A stretch of 6,394 bases of DNA. It comes from Nitrososphaeraceae archaeon. GTDB taxonomy: Archaea > Thermoproteota > Nitrososphaeria > Nitrososphaerales > Nitrososphaeraceae. Positions 1 through 5,190 of the stretch are shown here, in pieces. A program made the position numbers and the translations under genes. The stretch lies in assembly GCA_025449515.1 (NCBI GenBank), contig JANWJI010000158.1, forward strand, positions 1 through 6,394, in the 5' to 3' direction. Numbering within the stretch: position 1 is the stretch's first letter; every line of letters starts with the position of its first letter. The notes below the pieces were generated by a model. The model made no database searches, was not told the DNA's origin, and saw only the letters and a program-made list of their open reading frames with translations.

Positions 1-480
1 CATTCTTTTTCATGGATTAGATTAAACCTTCTATTGATTTCTATATGGATACACTTCCTGACAGGAGTGTAACCCATGTTTGTAAGCTAAATTGTCATCT
101 ATGTCAGGAAGTACAACAACTAGTCGGCCTAGATGGCCTTGAGCTAGATTTCCACGTCTGTAAGTAGGTGGCCGTAACATCAGGAATATTGGTCCAAATT
201 GGGCGAGATAAATGCGGGAGATCAATTACATCGGAGAATTCATCATTTGAATTACTGCCTGGCTACTAGAAATATGGTCTTTGTTTATGGTGCAGGCTTC
301 ACTCAAGTTGCTTGTTGGTTCAACTGTAATTGTCTTCATGCAAGCATCTTCGTAGTAAAATTCATTTTCAAGTGCTCATCAATGATAGCCACATATTATC
401 ATAACGAGACTAGCATTGGTCAGCCAACCATGTAGGTGATCATTAGGAGAGTTACGTGAAATGACATGACTATTACTTGC
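1..480. other. Leading stretch without a convincing gene
   Basis: No frame gives a protein I recognise. On the minus strand one frame stays open from about position 339 (ATG) down to 31, interrupted by a single TAA at 226-228. Its upper part begins MKTITVEPTSNL and its lower part contains LAQFGPIFLML and LPDIDDNLAYKHG. This could be an old gene with one nonsense mutation, or chance. A plus-strand frame at 199-435 overlaps it from a TTG start and has an implausible, Cys/His/Phe-rich composition. The stretch looks less AT-rich than the rest of the window by eye. No tRNA or rRNA was seen. Confidence 0.5.
53..112. repeat. 11-bp perfect inverted repeat
   Basis: ACTTCCTGACA at 53-63 is the exact reverse complement of TGTCAGGAAGT at 102-112, with 38 bases between the arms. 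As RNA it could form a stem with a large loop. It has no T-run on either side, so it is not an obvious terminator, and no protein gene explains it. It could be a remnant of a mobile-element end or a chance repeat. Confidence 0.45.
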
Positions 481-486
481 TTTGGG

Positions 487-531
487 TTATAAGAAGCAGA
501 TAAAAAATACTGCAGAACAACGCACTGCGTT
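487..531 (+). promoter_or_regulatory. Probable PII gene promoter with 13-bp palindrome
   Basis: Two A/T-rich TATA-like elements lie upstream of the PII gene: TTATAAG at 487-493 and TAAAAAAT at 501-508. With the usual archaeal spacing of about 25 bases, transcription would begin near 515-530, giving a leader of roughly 55-70 bases. A perfect palindrome with one central base, AACGCACTGCGTT, sits at 519-531, at or next to the predicted transcription start. That is a typical place for a repressor site. The promoter call is inference from position and composition; the palindrome is directly visible. Confidence 0.4.
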
Positions 532-533
532 CA

Positions 534-572
534 TCAGCTTTTTAAGTCTTATTGCGAGAGTGCAAAAGCTGA
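534..572 (+). promoter_or_regulatory. Leader hairpin overlapping the PII ribosome binding site
   Basis: TCAGCTTTT at 534-542 pairs perfectly with AAAAGCTGA at 564-572, giving a 9-bp stem and a 21-base loop. The only Shine-Dalgarno-like sequence before the ATG at 585 is GAGG at 571-574. Its first two bases lie in the 3' arm of the stem, so a folded leader would partly hide the ribosome binding site. This resembles a translational switch, but no known riboswitch class is recognised. Confidence 0.4.
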
Positions 573-584
573 GGACTATTCTGT

Positions 585-926
585 ATGAAAAAATTAGAGA
601 TAATAATTCCACATAGAAGATTAGACGATGTTAGTGAAATACTGAAAAGTGCCAATACGGGCGGAATGAGTCATTACAAAATTGAGGGGAGAGGAAAGGT
701 GAAAGCAGAACCTGTTGAAGTTGCTAGAGGTACCGCTAGTTACACTCCAGAATTTATTCCTAGGACTAAGGTTGAGGTTATTATTAGAGATGATCAGGTT
801 GAAGCGGTGATTAATAAATTAGTTGAAAAATTAGGTGGTGATGCTCTAGGAGGAAAATTATTTGTAACAGATGTGCAAATTGCAGTAGATTTATCATCTA
901 AACAACGTGGAGAATCAACAATCTAG
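585..926 (+). CDS. PII-family nitrogen regulatory protein (divergent GlnB/GlnK-like)
   Basis: This encodes 113 residues, the normal length for PII, a trimeric cytoplasmic sensor that in classical members binds ATP/ADP and 2-oxoglutarate and controls ammonium transporters or nitrogen enzymes. The PII pattern is clear: MKKLEIIIPHRRLDDV at the start, the T-loop region at about 35-58 (GRGKVKA to YTPEFIP), the strand TKVEVIIRDDQ at 61-71, and the B-loop region GGKLFVTDV at 89-97. By eye alignment to E. coli GlnB, Tyr51 corresponds to Tyr53 after a one-residue T-loop insertion. Several ligand residues differ: Gln39 becomes Val39, Gly87 becomes Leu88, and C-loop Arg101 and Arg103 become Asp102 and Ser104. 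It may therefore bind different ligands from classical PII. No ammonium transporter gene lies next to it in this window. The ATG at 585 follows GAGG by ten bases. The family call is firm; the ligand inference is tentative. Confidence 0.9.
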   Translation: MKKLEIIIPHRRLDDVSEILKSANTGGMSHYKIEGRGKVKAEPVEVARGTASYTPEFIPRTKVEVIIRDDQVEAVINKLVEKLGGDALGGKLFVTDVQIAVDLSSKQRGESTI

Positions 927-1015
927 TGTTGGAAAGATAACTTGTTCAAGATAACCATAATTTAGTAAATAGCGAAGAATACTAACAACAGCTCATTATA
1001 ATATTTATCATTCTA

Positions 1016-1056
1016 TCAATAACTCTTTCTTTAATATTATTCTATTCTTGTCTCGT
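1016..1056 (+). terminator. Probable T-rich terminator after the PII gene
   Basis: About 90 bases after the PII stop codon lies a pyrimidine- and T-rich stretch (for example CTCTTTCTTT and ATTATTCTATTCTTG). Archaeal transcription commonly ends at such T-rich tracts without a hairpin. The call is based on composition only. Confidence 0.3.
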
Positions 1057-1077
1057 CCGTGTTTACTTAACGATAAA

Positions 1078-1818
1078 GATATAGCCGCTAACATCCTCTA
1101 GTATTATATGAGCTTGTTTTAAGGTGAGAGAACATCCACAGAGGTGATGCTTTATGCATTATACTTATATTTTCTAGGCCTAGGTTTCAGAAATACATCT
1201 AAAACAATCCAACCATCCGAAGAAGGAGGAAGGAGTCATGTTGCTATATAGAAATGGGTTCAGAGATTCAATCCCAGACGTCTTTACCGTTGTAAAAGAG
1301 TATCTGCTTTTCTAATTGATGAAGCCATGTTACAGATTGGCTTTGACCAAGCTTGCTTATGGGTTGCCGTAGAACCAATAGACAGACAAATTCTTGGAGT
1401 TTACATCTCAAGACATAGGAATATGATAGTTGCTGAATCAAGATTTATGGCAAACACATTGTTTTTAGTGATGTGGGAACATGGTATCCGGAAGCACGTA
1501 TATCATTAGGACTAGAACATAGATTGCATTCGTCATATGAAAAGAGTATAGTTGAGAACTATAGAATATCTAAAGGATAGGATAGGACTGAAGCATTTGA
1601 TGATTACTATCCATGTATGAGATGGATTATGCAATCTTAGACACGTTCATAAATGGCATTCTATTCGTATTTATCCATAATAGCATTAGCAAATCTATAC
1701 TAAATTTGATGACCTAAGGAAGCTGAGATATAAGTTAACAGGATTCTTGTCTCCTCTGCCTGTGGGAAAGCATAAATCGAAATAGCGTTATGATATAACC
1801 AGACTTTGTGGCTATATC
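1078..1818 (+). mobile_element. Degenerate IS6/IS240-like insertion sequence (candidate boundaries)
   Basis: The decayed transposase at 1123-1680 is bracketed by a candidate terminal inverted repeat. GATATAGCCGCTAA at 1078-1091 matches the reverse complement of 1805-1818 (GATATAGCCACAAA) at 12 of 14 positions, including a perfect 9-base outer block. The enclosed length of 741 bases fits IS6-type elements, which are usually around 700-900 bases. No clear target-site duplication is visible: the flanking octamers ACGATAAA and GAAGAGAA do not match, as could happen in an old insertion. The transposase homology is solid. The exact ends are tentative, because a 9-base match could arise by chance in AT-rich DNA. 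Confidence 0.4.
1123..1680 (+). pseudogene. IS6/IS240-like DDE transposase, broken by one nonsense codon and indels
   Basis: Piecing frames together gives a transposase of the archaeal IS6/IS240 type. Segments in order: EVMLYALYLYFLGLGFRNTS from 1141, then VAI-stop-KWVQRFNPRRLY, where TAG at 1249-1251 stands where Trp is expected. Next come SAFLIDEAMLQIG, with the likely first catalytic Asp at 1318-1320, and LWVAVEPIDRQILGVYISRH to about 1420. After a frame change and probable small deletion near 1440-1450 follow YGKHIVFSDVGTWYPEA (likely second Asp at 1470-1472) and LEHRLHSSYEKSIVE. At about 1556 two bases seem lost from the expected VERTIEY. At 1576-1585 a 5-base duplication (GATAG twice) interrupts KDR-TEAFDDYYPC. 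Another shift precedes CNLRHVHKWH. Five or so independent lesions mean it cannot make active transposase. The ATG-started frame at 1327-1509 is only an open fragment of it. Confidence 0.85.
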
Positions 1819-1854
1819 GAAGAGAAGTTCGCGCTCACAAATTACTTTAAATAT

Positions 1855-2145
1855 TTATGGAAAAGGTAGAGCAAATGGGATGTCATTTTGTGAACCTTTG
1901 CCATTACCTCCAGGATTAGAACTTTTCGAGTTTGCGTGTGTCGATAATATATCTCCGGCGTTTGCTTTTGTCTTAGCATCGTTACCTGGCGAGGGCAGTA
2001 TAAACATAGTAGATACTACTTGCGATCCACATGGCGATGTAGCCGCATTACCTATATTTCCGTTAGTGCATGCTTTAGCAGCGGCTTCGTTTATTTGAGA
2101 TCCTATTGATAATAACACGCCTGTTAACAAGAGTATGAAAGACAT
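1855..2145 (-). CDS. Small secreted protein of unknown function
   Basis: From the ATG at 2145 this gives 96 residues: a hydrophobic segment (SFILLLTGVLLSIG) followed by INEAAAKA, which reads like a signal peptide with an Ala-x-Ala type cleavage region, then a low-complexity Gly/Asn/Ser-rich tail with two Cys (in ACTNGN and SPCGSQ) that could form a disulfide. A TTG at 2151 is an alternative start. The same frame stays open upstream to a TAA at 2263-2265 and adds a basic stretch (KYHHSRHKSAIILWPA), which makes a more typical signal peptide than the ATG version. That longer form has no ATG, GTG or TTG, but has ATA codons at 2232 and 2229, correctly placed after a TATA box at 2262-2267. No family is recognised. 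The open frame on the opposite strand (1808-2098) is treated as its shadow. Confidence 0.55.
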   Translation of the reverse strand: MSFILLLTGVLLSIGSQINEAAAKACTNGNIGNAATSPCGSQVVSTMFILPSPGNDAKTKANAGDILSTHANSKSSNPGGNGKGSQNDIPFALPFP

Positions 2146-2226
2146 GGTCAAAGCTGGCCATAGGATAATTGCACTTTTATGACGGCTATGATGATATTTC
2201 GTAGGACTAAATTTTTGATTATTGCT

Positions 2227-2267
2227 TATTATATTAGATTTAAGGAAATAAATGCCATAACTTTATA
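2227..2267 (-). promoter_or_regulatory. TATA box and possible non-canonical start for the secreted protein
   Basis: On the minus strand TATAAA lies at 2267-2262. Transcription would be expected to start about 25 bases on, near 2240. Two in-frame ATA codons follow at 2232-2230 and 2229-2227. Starting there would give a short leader and add 28-29 residues before the ATG at 2145. Either ATA replaced an original ATG, or a rare start codon is used, or translation begins further in. Confidence 0.35.
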
Positions 2268-2373
2268 CTAGGACACTCTAATTACTGTAAAAGATTTTCA
2301 TTTGTCTTTTGTATTATAGATCTGATTTTTCTTTTGATGGTCATCCATATTATCATGAAAGTAAGTTATGGCA
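2253..2373. repeat. 11-bp perfect inverted repeat, widely spaced
   Basis: TGCCATAACTT at 2253-2263 is the exact reverse complement of AAGTTATGGCA at 2363-2373, with 99 bases between. The left arm overlaps the TATA region of the leftward secreted-protein gene, so the right arm may mark a second, rightward copy of the same regulatory motif. Chance is possible in AT-rich DNA. Confidence 0.4.
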
Positions 2374-3100
2374 GAATTATATTTTTCAAAATTACTTGTC
2401 CATGACTGAAAAGATCGAACCGTACTAACATCATGATAATGCATTGTATAGATCGTAACTAAAAAAATAATAAATCATGCTTTAAATTCATATGTATATC
2501 ATCATCAAAAAATAGTCAGACAACTGACCTAAAAACCTAATATAAATAATTAGTCAGTGTTAAGTATTAAGTATTACATCATTAGAGTGAGAAATCATAA
2601 GATAGAAACAAAATGAAGATTATAGCTAGACTCTTACTATATGAATGAGATAATCAATTTTGATAACCAGGGTATTCTACTAGAAGCAGCTACGTCTGTT
2701 ACAACTGATGCATGCTTTAATCTCGAAAAAATGTGCTAATAAAAGATAAAGAAAAAAGATGTGTCTTATTTAGCTATATGGGAGAGTAGGAGTTACACCT
2801 TGTAATGCCAATATTACTTTGTTTAGAGGCAACTCCCGGTGGAAGACGCAGTTGAGCTAAACAGATTGATAAAACTCGAAATTGAAGAAGGTATTTCAGT
2901 CATTGAAGTTGACTGACAAATGAATTCTGGAGAAACATGAATAGTAAGTACTTGGTACTTGGTATGGCTGGGGGATCTAGATATAATAACGAATGGCAAT
3001 TTTTCGTACAATTAAAAACACTAATTATCTGCCTCAGACTATGTACGATTACAGACAAAAAAAGCGAGGAATGTTTTAGTACATCAGTATTTGATGATAT
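2270..3100. other. AT-rich stretch with only short coding-like scraps
   Basis: No full gene is supported. Local structure includes GTCAG-ACAA-CTGAC, a small hairpin near 2517-2530, and the tandem heptamer TAAGTAT at 2561-2574. Two scraps look mildly coding: 2641-2739 (+), 32 residues starting MNEIINFDNQGILLEAAT, and 2839-2916 (+), 25 residues starting from GTG as VEDAVELNRLIKLEIEEG, which is unusually rich in Glu, Leu and Ile. They sit in different frames and end quickly, so they may be pieces of an old gene. The minus-strand open frames at 2823-3011 and 2900-3124 have Ser-rich, unconvincing translations. Confidence 0.5.
2349..2440. repeat. 10-bp perfect inverted repeat
   Basis: ATTATCATGA at 2349-2358 is the exact reverse complement of TCATGATAAT at 2431-2440, with 72 bases between. 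It interlocks with the 11-bp repeat at 2253-2373. No gene explains it; it may be structural, a binding-site pair, or chance. Confidence 0.3.
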
Positions 3101-3157
3101 GCAGTGTGTTTCACTGCAGACCAATATTTTACATACCTTCAGTGTATTAATTCACAT

Positions 3158-3511
3158 ATGCAAGAGGGCACAGTACTTCAATCCACTAAAAACATTCCAG
3201 ATAATAGTGAACACAAGAAACGATTACTGCTTGATATATTAAAAGAAAGAGGGATATTTTTTGATTTAGAAACTAAAAAAATAATTGATGATAAAACTAG
3301 TCTCGAGACTATTTTGCGAGTTCTACAGAGTGAGAAAGAAAGGGAGATAAAGAACAAGAAGTACCATAAAGTCCCACGTCGTACAGAAAAATCATCTGGA
3401 ATGGAGAAGAATTCATATGAATCAGTTTATGATTCATGGTATATTGTTTACAAACTCTATGTAATGTGGTTATCGCGTTTTACATCAAATGTTTTCTTAT
3501 GGTGGACTTGA
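3158..3511 (+). CDS. Hypothetical basic protein with C-terminal aromatic heptad helix
   Basis: From the ATG at 3158 this gives 117 residues; a GTG at 3104 would add 18 more. Residues 19-80 are charged and Lys/Arg/Glu-rich (LLLDILKERG, LETILRVLQS), predicted helical. Residues 87-115 show hydrophobic residues spaced alternately 4 and 3 apart: Tyr87, Tyr91, Trp94, Tyr98, Tyr101, Leu105, Phe108, Val112, Trp115. This is a coiled-coil-like face dominated by aromatics, and is less likely a membrane helix because Asp, Lys and Arg lie within it. There is no clear Shine-Dalgarno sequence. The charged core and the heptad pattern argue for true coding, but the region just upstream is scrappy, so this could be the surviving end of a longer broken gene. 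No family is recognised. Confidence 0.45.
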   Translation: MQEGTVLQSTKNIPDNSEHKKRLLLDILKERGIFFDLETKKIIDDKTSLETILRVLQSEKEREIKNKKYHKVPRRTEKSSGMEKNSYESVYDSWYIVYKLYVMWLSRFTSNVFLWWT

Positions 3512-3520
3512 AATATTAGT

Positions 3521-3550
3521 CGGGGTGTACTGTTGTAATAATGCACCCTG
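3521..3550 (+). terminator. GC-rich hairpin after the heptad-protein gene
   Basis: CGGGGTG at 3521-3527 pairs with CACCCTG at 3544-3550, giving seven pairs including one G-U, with a 16-base loop. It begins ten bases after the stop codon at 3511 and stands out as GC-rich in AT-rich surroundings. No T-run follows, so it may be an mRNA 3'-end structure rather than a classical terminator. Confidence 0.35.
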
Positions 3551-3639
3551 GTGACACATCTATGGAAGATAAGAAAATATCAGATTTGTATTCACCTAAT
3601 AGAGATAGTACAAAAATTCAAATGTTACTGTTTGACTAA
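3541..3639 (+). CDS. Possible 32-residue small ORF
   Basis: ATG at 3541 to TAA at 3637-3639 reads MHPGDTSMEDKK followed by ISDLYSPNRD and a short hydrophobic end (MLLFD). It lies 25 bases before the Cys-rich gene on the same strand, with G-rich sequence (GGGGTG) upstream of the ATG at loose spacing. The start codon overlaps the loop of the hairpin at 3521-3550. It is too short to judge by composition and may be chance. Confidence 0.2.
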   Translation: MHPGDTSMEDKKISDLYSPNRDSTKIQMLLFD

Positions 3640-3664
3640 TTCAAGATGAAGGTATAAGATATTA

Positions 3665-3868
3665 ATGGACAATATACAATATGATAAAAACTCAAATGAT
3701 ACATGTATATTTTGCTCGCACACATATTCTATTCATTATTCAAACGATATACATGGATTAGGAAGTATAGATATCAAAGATGTTCGTAGTGGATGTACCT
3801 ACATCGATCCTGTTAGTGGAAGTCAGTGTTCTTGTCAGGGTTATAGGCCTAATAAAGCCTATCATTAA
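3665..3868 (+). CDS. Small Cys/His-rich probable metal-binding protein
   Basis: This encodes 67 residues with no signal peptide, so probably cytoplasmic. Potential metal ligands are grouped: Cys14-x2-Cys17-x-His19-x4-His24, then Cys44 and Cys55-x-Cys57. The pattern suggests a compact zinc-ribbon-like or similar metal site; iron or copper cannot be excluded. A GAAGGT at 3648-3653 serves as a plausible ribosome binding site about 11 bases before the ATG. The gene is convergent with the NirK-like oxidase, their stops being about 60 bases apart. I do not recognise a named family. The clustering of Cys and His, rare in random AT-rich translation, is the main support that it is real. Confidence 0.65.
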   Translation: MDNIQYDKNSNDTCIFCSHTYSIHYSNDIHGLGSIDIKDVRSGCTYIDPVSGSQCSCQGYRPNKAYH

Positions 3869-3869
3869 T

Positions 3870-3910
3870 CTTTTATTTGTAAATACATAGAAATGATGAA
3901 TTTATTTACA
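3870..3910. terminator. Shared terminator region between convergent genes
   Basis: Just after the Cys-rich gene's stop lies CTTTTATTTG (3870-3879), a T-rich tract. An 8-bp inverted repeat, TGTAAATA at 3878-3885 and TATTTACA at 3903-3910, fills the gap before the oxidase gene's stop. It could end transcripts from both directions. Hairpins are not required for archaeal termination, so the T-rich tract is the stronger signal. Confidence 0.4.
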
Positions 3911-3928
3911 GTCAAGAATGATAATTGT

Positions 3929-5137
3929 CTATCTCGGAATCCAGGTTCCTTGAGGATGATCATATGAAGTGGAACCATCGATCGCTAGTACAACAAAACC
4001 TGCGCCTTGCAAGAATCTACCTATGTCGTGGTCGTTACCTACGTATGACCCTTGTTCTGGGAATATCGCTTCTATTTCCTCTGCTGAGCCTGGAGGTATC
4101 GAGACTTCATATACTTTTGATACTGACGACAATGTATGAGTATTGGTAATAATTGAATTGATTGCTGATTTGTTATCAGTGTAGTTATTAGGATTAGCAT
4201 TAGTATTATAATGCATGGTCCTAATCATATCTGACGCAAAGTTAAAGGAGAGATAACCTCTAGGACCAGCATTGACAATATACCATCTTGTCAGTTCACC
4301 TGGCTTGACCTTGAACACTTCTGCATTTTTATTAAGAATTATTTTGCTTACAGTGCCAAATAATGGCATGTATTTATATGCCATACCATTAGTTAATATC
4401 AAATCAGGTTTATTTGCAAGAAATTTATTTATATCAAATGAACCTATTACCTTTTTTACAGATGTATGAGTGAATGATATATTTGAAGTATTTGTAAATA
4501 ATCCACTATCAGTTGTACTGTATATTTCTCCGAATACTATATAGAATTCTTTCGCTACTGGTCTCTCATTTTTAGGATGGACTATGATTCCACCATACAT
4601 TCCACTAGCAATATGATCCCAGATACCATTCAAATTATCCCCATCACAATGATACATAAAAACACCAGGGTATTCTGCTTTAGCTTTCAATGTACTATTT
4701 TCACCAGGCTTTATGGAAGAAATTAAAGCATGGCTTGGGCCTTCTATTCCATGCAAATCTAAACTATGAACAAGTTCTCCTTTATTATATACCGTTATCT
4801 GAAATATATCTCCTTGATTGACTACAATAGCTGGACCTGGTATAGTATTATTATATGTCATTGCTTTGTATAAAACGCCGCCTGGATGTAGTGTATTGTC
4901 AGGAGAGATCTTTACTATATTTTTATCGTCTGCAATTAAAGTAAATTTCTTTATAGGTTCGTGATTGTTGCGCATATTGGGTTGTGAAGATCCTATTGTT
5001 ACTGATGATAGAAGAGTCGATTTTTGGTTATGTGATGAAAGGGCTAAAATGTGACTGCTATTATTTTGTAGTAGTAATAGTACTATTTGAAAAATAATCA
5101 GCAGAGTTATTACTATTCCCATTCTTAGCTGATTCAT
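3929..5137 (-). CDS. nirK: NirK-type two-domain multicopper oxidase (copper nitrite reductase-like), secreted
   Basis: This encodes 402 residues: an N-terminal hydrophobic signal or anchor (about 7-23, ITLLIIFQIVLLLL), then two cupredoxin domains (about 63-188 and 195-388). Domain 1 carries the NirK set in the expected order. His124 is a type 1 ligand, Asp127 matches the catalytic Asp98 of bacterial NirK, and His129 is a type 2 ligand, all within HSLDLH. His163 (type 2) and Cys164 (type 1) are adjacent in MYHCDGD; His175 and Met180 complete type 1 in DHIASGM. Domain 2 supplies His370 (GNDHDIGRF), matching type 2 His306. NirK reduces nitrite to nitric oxide; in ammonia-oxidising archaea it acts outside the membrane and its exact role is debated. 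The His expected near residues 295-310 is not obvious: the segment reads SFNFASDMIRTMHY, so activity may differ. The symbol means NirK-like; another two-domain oxidase role is possible. The ATG at 5137 has AGGAG only one base upstream, suggesting a short leader. Confidence 0.85.
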   Translation of the reverse strand: MNQLRMGIVITLLIIFQIVLLLLQNNSSHILALSSHNQKSTLLSSVTIGSSQPNMRNNHEPIKKFTLIADDKNIVKISPDNTLHPGGVLYKAMTYNNTIPGPAIVVNQGDIFQITVYNKGELVHSLDLHGIEGPSHALISSIKPGENSTLKAKAEYPGVFMYHCDGDNLNGIWDHIASGMYGGIIVHPKNERPVAKEFYIVFGEIYSTTDSGLFTNTSNISFTHTSVKKVIGSFDINKFLANKPDLILTNGMAYKYMPLFGTVSKIILNKNAEVFKVKPGELTRWYIVNAGPRGYLSFNFASDMIRTMHYNTNANPNNYTDNKSAINSIITNTHTLSSVSKVYEVSIPPGSAEEIEAIFPEQGSYVGNDHDIGRFLQGAGFVVLAIDGSTSYDHPQGTWIPR

Positions 5138-5141
5138 ACTC

Positions 5142-5190
5142 CTAGACTAAAAAGATTGTTGTTGGATTATTTTACTTTTTTATTTTCCAT
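5142..5190 (-). promoter_or_regulatory. Promoter of the NirK-like gene
   Basis: On the minus strand an A-rich run (AAATAAAAAAGTAAAATAAT, about 5185-5166) provides TATA-like sequence. A start about 25 bases downstream gives a leader of roughly 9-19 bases before the ATG at 5137. The AGGAG touching the ATG is too close for normal Shine-Dalgarno use, so initiation may be leaderless-like. Confidence 0.4.

Noticed and set aside
199..435. 78-residue plus-strand open frame from a TTG start
   Set aside because: The composition is unconvincing (many Cys, His, Phe), there is no domain, no good ribosome binding site, and it overlaps another open frame on the other strand.
1257..1278. tRNA T-arm-like sequence (GGTTCAGAGATTCAATCCC)
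   Set aside because: No matching acceptor, anticodon or D arms are present, and the bases are explained by the transposase remnant (KWVQRFNPRR).
1808..2098. 96-residue plus-strand open frame
   Set aside because: It is antisense to the secreted-protein gene, whose signal peptide and promoter make better biological sense; the plus-strand reading looks like its shadow.
2561..2574. Tandem TAAGTAT heptamers as a possible repeat array
   Set aside because: There are only two copies in AT-rich DNA, with no regular spacers; not a CRISPR or an iteron array.
2937..3242. 101-residue plus-strand open frame
   Set aside because: It overlaps the heptad-protein frame and has a Cys-rich, irregular composition with no recognisable domain.
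3925..4469. Plus-strand open frames inside the oxidase gene (3925-4149 and 4272-4469)
   Set aside because: They lie antisense within the well-supported NirK-like gene and are shadows of it.
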